NCBI GenBank assembly: GCA_000433735.1
Contig: HF998355.1
Coordinates: 149,867-169,280 of the forward strand
Direction of reading: 5' to 3'
Source: Clostridium sp. CAG:167
GTDB lineage: Bacteria; Bacillota; Clostridia; Lachnospirales; Lachnospiraceae
Length of the DNA: 19,414 nt
Below the pieces are notes generated by a model. That model saw nothing but the letters and a program-made list of their open reading frames with translations. It searched no databases and was not told the origin of the DNA. The position numbers and the translations under genes were made by a program. Shown here one piece after another: positions 1 to 6,828 of this stretch. Every line of letters starts with the position of its first letter. Positions within the stretch are counted from its first letter, which is position 1.

Positions 1-775
1 CCCCTCCCACCGGATGGCCGATACTGCCAAGATGAGCCCGGATCTGATGGGTCTTTCCCGTTACCAATTTGACTTTCAGCAAAGTATAGTCTCCGTTATC
101 CTTCACCGGCTCGTACCAGGTCTCAATAGCCTGGGCCTCACTGCTTCGGGGTGTCCTGCTGATGGTTACTTTATTTTTCGACTCATCTTTTTCCAGATAT
201 CCATATATCTTTGACGACTCTTTCATCACGCCCTTTACCAGCGTGAGATAATATTTATCTAAAGAACGGTCTTTTAAAAGTTCCGACATTTTCTGGGCTC
301 CGTGCAGGGACTTGCCTGCCACTACCAGACCACTGGTGTTTCGGTCCAGCCGGTTGCACACCCCCGGTGTAAAAAGGCTGTCCGGCTGCCATTCTCCCTT
401 TGCCTGTAAGTATCCAAGAAAATATTCTACAAGTGTAACATCCTGTTTATCCGCCTGTTGGGACAACATTCCAGCCGGTTTGCTGATCAGTGCTACATCC
501 TCATCTTCATATATGATCTCCAGAGGGATCACCGGATATTTTTTATTCTGGTTCCGGCCCCGGAATTTTGCCAGTGTCTCATCCGACAGATACAAAGTAA
601 CCACATCTCCCTCTTTCAGGAGTTCTTTTCCATCGGCTTTTTTCCCGTTCAATTTGATATTTTTCTTTCGGAGCATCTTATAAATAAATCCTCCGGTGGC
701 TTCTTTCAGATATTTTTTCAAATATTTATCCAGTCGCTGTCCACTGTCAGCTTTTTCTATAGCACACTCTTTCAC
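1..775 (-). CDS. RluA-family RNA pseudouridine synthase, 3' end cut by window edge
   Basis: Converts specific uridines in RNA (usually 23S rRNA) to pseudouridine. About 258 residues are visible and the C terminus lies outside the window. Residues about 11-63 look like an S4-type RNA-binding domain (GQRLDKYLKKYL, then KMLRKKNIKLNGKK). The synthase domain follows, with ISKPAGMLSQQ near 98-107 and the active-site segment NRLDRNTSG at 141-149, where Asp144 is the expected catalytic residue. KTHQIRAHLG appears near the truncated end. This is the RluC/RluD/YjbO type of layout, but the RNA target cannot be read from the sequence. I chose the GTG at 773-775 because a GAAGGAGAG ribosome binding site precedes it by about 10 bases and the S4 domain begins just after it. 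It follows the membrane-protein gene by 19 bases, so the two are probably co-transcribed. Family call is firm; substrate is unknown. Confidence 0.9.
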   Translation of the reverse strand, partial: MKECAIEKADSGQRLDKYLKKYLKEATGGFIYKMLRKKNIKLNGKKADGKELLKEGDVVTLYLSDETLAKFRGRNQNKKYPVIPLEIIYEDEDVALISKPAGMLSQQADKQDVTLVEYFLGYLQAKGEWQPDSLFTPGVCNRLDRNTSGLVVAGKSLHGAQKMSELLKDRSLDKYYLTLVKGVMKESSKIYGYLEKDESKNKVTISRTPRSSEAQAIETWYEPVKDNGDYTLLKVKLVTGKTHQIRAHLGSIGHPVGG

Positions 776-794
776 AGAATCGGTTCTCTCCTTC

Positions 795-1346
795 TTATAC
801 TGCCAGTGATCTAAGATATTCTCTGACTTTTTCATCTCGGGCTTCATTGCTCTTTGTTGTTTCTGCTTTTTGTAAAAAGCGGATCAGTTCGTCCTCATTA
901 TGAAATATCTTGACTTTGTAGCCACCGGTTTTCTGGGCAATCTCATTCAAATATTTCTTCAGATAATGCGTATCCTGTCTGGATGGTGCCGTCACTGCCA
1001 AAAGCATTTCATTCCGGATCAAAAGGAAGTCCAGATGCATTACTTTGTCTACCGATGAGAACACATAATCCGTCAGCACAATACAACCGCCTGCTGCCCG
1101 AACCACCTTGTCATACCGCTGTCTGGACACACCTTTTTTTCCTGCCAGGACTACAAGATTTACCACTCTCTTTGCTGCCGGCAGCACCATAAGGATAGCC
1201 ACTACCGTAAACACATTGGCACGGTTATGGTTCAGCATATAACCTGCCAGAAATATTGCCACACCAATGACAATGCAGGCTGCCAGCCACAGCCACGAAA
1301 TCTTTTTTCTATCTTTAATATATCCATATTGACATTTATCGATCAT
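795..1346 (-). CDS. Two-helix membrane protein of unknown function
   Basis: A 183-residue protein I do not recognise. Two hydrophobic segments, about residues 17-36 (WLWLAACIVIGVAIFLAGYM) and 44-66, form a hairpin in the membrane. A soluble C-terminal part of about 115 residues follows. It begins near the second helix with a basic stretch (AGKKGVSRQRYDKVVR) and has an alternating alpha/beta look, with hydrophobic strands at HLDFLLIRNEMLLAVTA and GYKVKIFHNEDELIRFL. The C-terminal domain is probably cytoplasmic, but this is inference. No catalytic motif stands out. ATG at 1346 has an AGGAAGGA ribosome binding site about 9 bases upstream. It lies 19 bases before the pseudouridine synthase gene, so they probably share a transcript. 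A promoter on this strand at 1416-1444 overlaps that of the CLC gene. Real gene likely; function unknown. Confidence 0.8.
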   Translation of the reverse strand: MIDKCQYGYIKDRKKISWLWLAACIVIGVAIFLAGYMLNHNRANVFTVVAILMVLPAAKRVVNLVVLAGKKGVSRQRYDKVVRAAGGCIVLTDYVFSSVDKVMHLDFLLIRNEMLLAVTAPSRQDTHYLKKYLNEIAQKTGGYKVKIFHNEDELIRFLQKAETTKSNEARDEKVREYLRSLAV

Positions 1347-1380
1347 TTTGTTTCATTCCTTCCTGTTTCTCCGGGTGTAG

Positions 1381-1409
1381 TTGCATTTTCCCAATGAATC
1401 ACATATAAT
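1381..1409 (+). promoter_or_regulatory. Probable sigma-A promoter for the CLC transporter gene
   Basis: TTGCAT at 1381-1386 (3 of 6 to consensus), a 17-base spacer and a perfect TATAAT at 1404-1409. The predicted start near 1416 leaves a leader of only about 43 bases before the ATG at 1459, too short for most riboswitches. Confidence 0.6.
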
Positions 1410-1415
1410 GTTTTA

Positions 1416-1444
1416 ATGCTACCATTGATTTTATTGTTTGTCAA
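1416..1444 (-). promoter_or_regulatory. Probable sigma-A promoter for the membrane protein / pseudouridine synthase pair
   Basis: Read on the minus strand, a perfect TTGACA at 1444-1439 is followed after 17 bases by TAGCAT at 1421-1416 (4 of 6 to consensus). The predicted start near 1409 is about 60 bases upstream of the ATG at 1346. It lies across the promoter of the CLC gene, so the two could not be occupied at once. Confidence 0.55.
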
Positions 1445-1458
1445 CGAAAGGGATAACC

Positions 1459-2727
1459 ATGCGTTTTATTAAGCTTTTAAAATACTTTTTTCATAAAATT
1501 TACCGTAACCTCTACACCTTTGCCAGGTGGGGCGTTCTCTCTCTGGCTGCCGGTCTGGTAGTCGGCGGCTTCAGTTCTTTGTTTGCCAGATGTCTGCGTT
1601 TTGTTACGGATTTCCGGACATCCCACACTTTTATGATCTTGTTTCTGCCTCTGGCCGGTCTCCTCATTGTCTTTTTGTATCGTATTTTTCAATATAAAAA
1701 TGACAAAGGAACCAACATGGTCCTGTCCATGATCCACGCAGAGACAGAACTTCCTTTTAAAATGGCGCCGCTGATCTTTATTTCCACTTTGATCACTCAT
1801 CTGTTCGGCGGTTCTGCCGGCCGTGAAGGTGCTGCCCTGCAGTTAGGAGGCAGCATCGGCAACCAGCTGGGACGATGGTTCCGTCTGTCGGAACAGGATC
1901 GGCGAATCCTGGTTATGTGCGGTATGAGTGCCGCTTTTTCCGCCATCTTCGGAACTCCGATTGCCGCCGTTGTTTTTTCCATGGAGATCGTCAGTGTGGG
2001 CGTGATGTATTACGCCGCTTTGGTGCCTTGTGTGTTCTCTTCCCTGATCGCATCCAAAGTAGCCGGCCATATGGGTATCGGCCCCAATGTGTTCCATCTG
2101 TCGGACATTCCGGATTTTCACCTGATCCCCAGCATCCAGATCATACTGCTGGCGATGCTTTGTGCCGGATTGAGCGTGTTGTTCTGCATCATCCTTCATT
2201 CTCTGGGTGATTTTTACCGGAGCAAATTAAAAAATCCCTATATCCGTATCGTCTGCTCTTCCCTGGTGATCATCCTGCTGACGATCCTGCTGCACACTTC
2301 GGATTACATGGGCGCCGGTGTACCGGTAATTGCCCGGGCCATTGAGGGAAGTGTACGGCCGGATGCTTTTTTCTGGAAGATTATTTTTACAGCCCTGACA
2401 CTGGAGGCAGGCTTTAAGGGGGGCGAGATTGTTCCCTCTTTCTTCGTCGGTGCTACATTCGGCTGTTTGTTTGGACAGCTGCTGGGACTGTCTCCTTCCC
2501 TGTGTGCCGCTGTAGGAATGGTTTCTGTGTTCTGCGGCGTTACCAACTGTCCTATCTCATCGCTGCTGATTGCCTTTGAACTGTTTGGTTATGTAGCCGT
2601 TCCTTACTTTATGATCGCTATCAGTGTCAGTTATCTGCTGTCCGGTTATTACGGTCTGTACCACGACCAGACCATTGTGTATTCCAAATATAAACCACAG
2701 TTTGTCAATCGAAAGACACGGGAATAA
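1459..2727 (+). CDS. CLC-family anion transporter, CLC-F-like (possible fluoride/proton antiporter)
   Basis: A 422-residue integral membrane protein with the CLC fold and no C-terminal CBS domains. The second CLC signature is GSAGREGA (118-125), where Glu123 is the expected gating glutamate. The third region is GFKGGEIVPSFFVGATFG (318-335), and NCPISSLLIAFELFG lies at 363-377. The usual first signature GSGIP of chloride-specific members is replaced by KGTNMVLSMIH (83-93). A methionine there and a GGE-x-x-P third motif recall, from memory, the fluoride-exporting CLC-F branch rather than chloride exchangers, so the substrate is inferred. An upstream in-frame TTG at 1438 exists, but ATG 1459 is preferred because AAAGGG lies 6 bases before it. 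It is the only plus-strand gene, has its own promoter, and ends in a strong terminator. I saw no fluoride riboswitch in its short leader. Confidence 0.88.
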   Translation: MRFIKLLKYFFHKIYRNLYTFARWGVLSLAAGLVVGGFSSLFARCLRFVTDFRTSHTFMILFLPLAGLLIVFLYRIFQYKNDKGTNMVLSMIHAETELPFKMAPLIFISTLITHLFGGSAGREGAALQLGGSIGNQLGRWFRLSEQDRRILVMCGMSAAFSAIFGTPIAAVVFSMEIVSVGVMYYAALVPCVFSSLIASKVAGHMGIGPNVFHLSDIPDFHLIPSIQIILLAMLCAGLSVLFCIILHSLGDFYRSKLKNPYIRIVCSSLVIILLTILLHTSDYMGAGVPVIARAIEGSVRPDAFFWKIIFTALTLEAGFKGGEIVPSFFVGATFGCLFGQLLGLSPSLCAAVGMVSVFCGVTNCPISSLLIAFELFGYVAVPYFMIAISVSYLLSGYYGLYHDQTIVYSKYKPQFVNRKTRE

Positions 2728-2731
2728 AATA

Positions 2732-2788
2732 GTCCCTGTGGAACCTGTAACGCCTTTTGTTACTCTGTTTCCACAGGGACATTTTTTT
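2732..2788. terminator. Strong bidirectional intrinsic terminator between convergent genes
   Basis: A perfect 12-base inverted repeat, GTCCCTGTGGAA (2732-2743) and TTCCACAGGGAC (2769-2780), with an inner GTAAC/GTTAC stem. On the plus strand it is followed by ATTTTTTTATTTT. On the minus strand it is followed by a weaker U-rich run (CTATTTTATT). It ends both the CLC gene and the RND gene, whose stop codon at 2787 is just beside the stem. Confidence 0.93.
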
Positions 2789-5700
2789 ATTTTACATCGA
2801 TCTTTTTCATTTCTTTTCGATTTACAAGGTCATAAATACATGGTACCACAAACAAGGTAAGGATGGTTCCGTAGATCAGACCACCGATGGTTACGATCGC
2901 CATTGGTCTTGTCATATCTGTTCCCATACTGCCGCCTACTACCATTGGTACTAATCCAAGCACGGTTGTAATAGCGGTCATAAGGATCGGACGCAGACGG
3001 GTAACACCTGCCCTTGCGATGGCCTCTTTTTTCTCCACTCCTTCCAGACGAAGCTGGTTGATATAGTCTACCAGCACAATACCATTGTTTACGATGATAC
3101 CGGCCAGCATGACGAAACCTATCATGGCGATTACACTGACATCGCTTCCAGATATCCACAATCCCAGGAAACCTCCGGTAAAGGCAAGCGGGATTGTAAA
3201 CAAAATGATAAATGGCGAAAGCAGGGACTGGAACTGTGCCACCATGATCAGATACATAAGGACAATACCAAGGGCCATCATCAACATGACCTGTCCCATA
3301 GCCTCTGTAGTGGATTCATTTTCACCGTCTAATTCCAGGTCATATCCGGCAGGAGTTTTATAAGAATCCACGATCTTTTTCGCCTGCTCGCTGACATCAC
3401 TGACAATGTAGCCGTCTTCTATGGCTGCCTGTACCGTCACATACCGGGTCATGGACTCACGGCTGATGGTATTCGGCGAGTCTGCGTTTTTAAATGTGGC
3501 AATCTTGCTTAACGCCACTTTCTTCTTTTTCTGGGTAGCACTGTCTGTATACTCGATCTTCATCTTCTTCAGATCCGATCTCGTCATCTCTTTATCGGCC
3601 TCACTGGACACATAGACACCCAGATCTTCTGTATCCGTTGACAGTGTCGTGGCAGAACTTGCTTCTTTTAACTTGCCATAGATCTCTTGGTAAACCTGAG
3701 CTACCGTAAGACCGTATTTCATAGCCTTTGCCTTATCTACCGATATGCGGTATTCTTTGCCGGCATCTTCCAGGCCGTTGGAAATATCTTTGAGCCCCTC
3801 TACGGTCTTGAACTGCTTCATCAGGTCTTCCGAAATCGTCTGCAATTTATCCAGGTCTTTTCCTTTTATATTGATCTTTACACCGCTTCCGGTAAGAGAA
3901 CTCATATCCATGGCTGAAGCGTTTACTTCTACCTCACAATCCAGGTCTTTTGTCTTGTCCCGGATTGCCTTTGTCACTTCATCGTTGCTCATGTTCCGGT
4001 CATCATTGAGGATCAGATACATGGTAACTGTATCGGTGCTTCCTCCACCTGTCAGCATGGACATAGAGGAGCCGCTTCCGGTATACGCACCAACTGTTTT
4101 TACATCTTTCACTTCTTTGATGCGCTTAATGGCTGCATCAGATATTTTCCGGATTTCATCCAGATTTTTTCCATCGGATGTAAGACTGACGGTCATCTGG
4201 GTACTTTCCATATCCGGCATCATGGAGAATCCGTTTTTCATTGCCAGTGCAGCAAACAGTACCAAAAGTACTACCGAGCCGATCAATACAGCAGCTTTCC
4301 ATTTCAGAACCGTTCCGATGATCTTGCGGTATCCGTTCTGCATTGCTCTCACGATCCGGGAACCATCAGTCTTTGCCTGCTTACGCAGCATGCCGGATGA
4401 CATAGCCGGCACCAAAGTCAGTGCGATGATCAGGCTGGCTCCCAGTGTATAGGCAAGTGTCAGTGCCAGGTCAACAAATAACTGTTTTGTAACACCTTCT
4501 GTAAAAATGATCGGTGCAAAGACGCAGACAGTAGTCAATGTAGAAGCTACGATGGCTCCTCCTACCTGTCTGGCACCATCTACCGCCGCCTGTCTGGTAG
4601 ACACTCCTTCACTCTTGAGACGGTAGATATTCTCGATCACTACTACCGAGTTATCTACCAGCATTCCCACTCCTAACGCCAGTCCGGAGAGGGAGATAAT
4701 ATTCAAAGTCACACCGCTGAAATACATAGCCACAATGGCCGCCACCACACTCAGTGGAATAGAGCAGGCAACGATCAGTGTCGGCCGCAGATCCCGCAGG
4801 AAGAACAACAGGATCAAAATAGCCAGGATACCGCCTACGATCAGGTTCTGGACTACCGCATCTACCACCAGGTCAATGTAAACACCCTGGTTCATAAGAA
4901 TGGATGACCGGAATCCTTCATTATTCTGCTCTAACTGTGTCAGTTTTTCCTGAAGGCCTTTGGTCACATCTCCAGTAGAAAAACCAGACTGCTTCTGAAT
5001 GGTCACAAGCACTGCCGGGTTGCCGTCTACTACGGTGTAGACATCCTCAGAGTTGTCTGTTTCTGCCACATCCGCCACATCTTTTAAACGGATTGGATCC
5101 AGGCCGTCCAATCCCATGTCGCAGATCACCAGGTTACCGATATCCTTGATTTTATCGGTTTTGTCGCCAACTCTCACCAGATAGGAAGCATCCCCTTCTG
5201 TGATGTAGCCGGATGGCATGTCAAAATTCTCGGCTTTTAATATGTTCTCAACCATTTCCTTCGTAATGATCTTGTTAAGATCCGAATTTTCCTTGGTTGT
5301 CTTCTTTGTATCTTTCAGCGTTTTTTTGGCGTCCTCCATCTTATCTTCGCCATTTTCCAACTTGGTTTTGGCAACGCTCATCTGGATACCCGCCAGGATT
5401 TTTTTCTTATTTAACTGCTCCATTGCCTCGCTGGTAGAAATCTTGCCACTTTCCAGCTTGGTCTTGGCATCATTGAGTTTTTTCAGTCCATCTTTAATCT
5501 TTTTCTGGGCCGCTTTAACTTTCTTCTGATTTGCTTTTAATGTTTTTTCATTCTTTTCCAGTTCTGTCAGGCCACTCTGGGCTTTCGTAAGGTTTGCCTG
5601 CATTTCCTTGATCTTGGTTGGCAGTGCTGCCTCGGTGATACCCTGTTTGGTCAGATTATCACGGATGACTTTCAACTGCGCCTGAACCGAAGTCAGACCG

Positions 5701-6728
5701 GATTTCATTTCCTCCGTGGCCATATCTCCGGCCGCCTCGATCTGAGTTTTCAGGGCAGCCTCCTGTTTTTCCAGTGCTGCCAGAGATCTCTGCATCTGCT
5801 CCATGCCGGTCAATGCTGTTTTTAATGTCTTGATACTGGCATTTACCTTGGCCTTGTTGGCTGCGATGGTGGCAAGACCGGAATTTACCTGCTTGCCGGA
5901 TGTATTCAGCGTCTTCTGCTGTTCTTTCACCTGGGCGATCTGACTGTTAATGGTGTCTAAACCTGTCTTGATCTTCTCGGTGGCACCATTTAACTTCGTC
6001 TCTCCCTTGGCAATCTGTGACGCCGCACTGTCTGTTTTACTGTCCAGAGTGCTTTTTCCGTCCTGGATCTTTTGCTGGCCATCTGCCAGTTTCTTTTCCG
6101 GATCTTCAAATTTCCCTTCAATGGCTTTCTGTACCAGTTTGTTTATTTTATCAATCTTGTCCTGCTGCAAGATCACTGATACTTTCTTCTCCACGGCTCC
6201 TGACTCTTTTACCGAGGCAACGCCGTCTACACTTTCCAGTTCCGGTATGATATCCTGCTCTGCCTTTTTGGTTACTTCCGTCGTTTTGGCATCTTTAAAA
6301 TCCAACGCCGCTACCATAACCGGCATCATATCAGGATTCAGTTTCATAATAGTAGGGCTGCCGATTCCATCGTCCCACCGGGCAGTAGCCATATCCAGGC
6401 TTTCACGCATATCTACAACTGTAGTACCCATGTCTGTGCCTTCATTAAACTCCATGATCACTACTGACATGTTGTTAATAGACATAGACTGTACTTTCTT
6501 CACATTGTTGATACTGGACATAGACTGCTCAATCGGTTCTGTAACAGCCCGTTCTACTTCTTCCGGACTGGCTCCTGCATAAGTCGTCATGACTATAGCA
6601 TAGGGAAACTCCATATCCGGCAAAAAATCGGTACTCATGTTTTGAAAGGACAAAGCACCCAGCACAATGACGATTGCTACCGCCACCAGCACCGTATACG
6701 GTTTTTTTACACTGAATTTTGATAACAT
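2787..6728 (-). CDS. RND-family efflux transporter with a long coiled-coil insertion in the extracytoplasmic domain
   Basis: A 1313-residue proton-driven exporter of the AcrB-like RND superfamily, with the usual duplicated halves of one plus five helices. TM1 is about residues 9-28, followed by the typical TDFLPDMEFPY. The TM4 motif is GLALGVGMLVDNSVVVIENI (about 682-701). The matching C-terminal motif is AGIIVNNGIVLVDYIN. Relative to AcrB, Asp407 is kept, Asp408 is Asn, and Lys940 is Asn, a pattern I associate with monoderm homologues. Residues about 191-495 are a lysine- and glutamate-rich heptad region (repeated xKIxDGxxxL) sitting where AcrB has its docking subdomain. AcrB itself is about 1050 residues. 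I chose ATG 6728 because GGAGAG precedes it by 4 bases and the N terminus then matches the family; an in-frame ATG at 6785 would add 19 unrelated residues. No adaptor or regulator gene adjoins. Substrate is unknown. Confidence 0.92.
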   Translation of the reverse strand: MLSKFSVKKPYTVLVAVAIVIVLGALSFQNMSTDFLPDMEFPYAIVMTTYAGASPEEVERAVTEPIEQSMSSINNVKKVQSMSINNMSVVIMEFNEGTDMGTTVVDMRESLDMATARWDDGIGSPTIMKLNPDMMPVMVAALDFKDAKTTEVTKKAEQDIIPELESVDGVASVKESGAVEKKVSVILQQDKIDKINKLVQKAIEGKFEDPEKKLADGQQKIQDGKSTLDSKTDSAASQIAKGETKLNGATEKIKTGLDTINSQIAQVKEQQKTLNTSGKQVNSGLATIAANKAKVNASIKTLKTALTGMEQMQRSLAALEKQEAALKTQIEAAGDMATEEMKSGLTSVQAQLKVIRDNLTKQGITEAALPTKIKEMQANLTKAQSGLTELEKNEKTLKANQKKVKAAQKKIKDGLKKLNDAKTKLESGKISTSEAMEQLNKKKILAGIQMSVAKTKLENGEDKMEDAKKTLKDTKKTTKENSDLNKIITKEMVENILKAENFDMPSGYITEGDASYLVRVGDKTDKIKDIGNLVICDMGLDGLDPIRLKDVADVAETDNSEDVYTVVDGNPAVLVTIQKQSGFSTGDVTKGLQEKLTQLEQNNEGFRSSILMNQGVYIDLVVDAVVQNLIVGGILAILILLFFLRDLRPTLIVACSIPLSVVAAIVAMYFSGVTLNIISLSGLALGVGMLVDNSVVVIENIYRLKSEGVSTRQAAVDGARQVGGAIVASTLTTVCVFAPIIFTEGVTKQLFVDLALTLAYTLGASLIIALTLVPAMSSGMLRKQAKTDGSRIVRAMQNGYRKIIGTVLKWKAAVLIGSVVLLVLFAALAMKNGFSMMPDMESTQMTVSLTSDGKNLDEIRKISDAAIKRIKEVKDVKTVGAYTGSGSSMSMLTGGGSTDTVTMYLILNDDRNMSNDEVTKAIRDKTKDLDCEVEVNASAMDMSSLTGSGVKINIKGKDLDKLQTISEDLMKQFKTVEGLKDISNGLEDAGKEYRISVDKAKAMKYGLTVAQVYQEIYGKLKEASSATTLSTDTEDLGVYVSSEADKEMTRSDLKKMKIEYTDSATQKKKKVALSKIATFKNADSPNTISRESMTRYVTVQAAIEDGYIVSDVSEQAKKIVDSYKTPAGYDLELDGENESTTEAMGQVMLMMALGIVLMYLIMVAQFQSLLSPFIILFTIPLAFTGGFLGLWISGSDVSVIAMIGFVMLAGIIVNNGIVLVDYINQLRLEGVEKKEAIARAGVTRLRPILMTAITTVLGLVPMVVGGSMGTDMTRPMAIVTIGGLIYGTILTLFVVPCIYDLVNRKEMKKIDVK

Positions 6729-6775
6729 GTGACTCTCCAATCTAAAATAGATAACATTGTTAAGTAATCGTTCAC

Positions 6776-6804
6776 ATTGTAACACCAGCCCTGTGTACTG
6801 TCAA
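6776..6804 (-). promoter_or_regulatory. Strong sigma-A promoter for the RND gene
   Basis: TTGACA at 6804-6799, a 17-base spacer, then TACAAT at 6781-6776 preceded by TGT (extended -10 type). It lies between the alpha-galactosidase stop and the RND start and gives a leader of about 40 bases. A near-direct repeat of ACAATGT, once over the -10 box and once about 20 bases downstream, could be an operator, but this is weak. Confidence 0.75.
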
Positions 6805-6828
6805 CTTGTTTTTGTCCTTTCTTCTATC

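Noticed and set aside
312..814. Plus-strand open frames near the left edge
   Set aside because: They lie opposite the clear pseudouridine synthase, whose motifs are read on the minus strand.
1387..1458. Fluoride riboswitch before the CLC gene
   Set aside because: No conserved aptamer core was found and the predicted leader is only about 43 bases.
3745..4452. Long open frame of 235 codons on the plus strand inside the RND gene
   Set aside because: Antisense shadow of the RND coding sequence; serine- and isoleucine-rich with no family pattern and no ribosome binding site.
5950..6582. Open frame of 210 codons on the plus strand opposite the RND coiled coil
   Set aside because: Antisense of the Lys/Glu-rich coil; composition is what reverse-strand reading of such codons gives.
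6741..6781. Repeated ACAATGT as a repressor operator for the RND gene
   Set aside because: The two copies are short, flanking bases differ and no regulator gene is near; not strong enough to list as a site.
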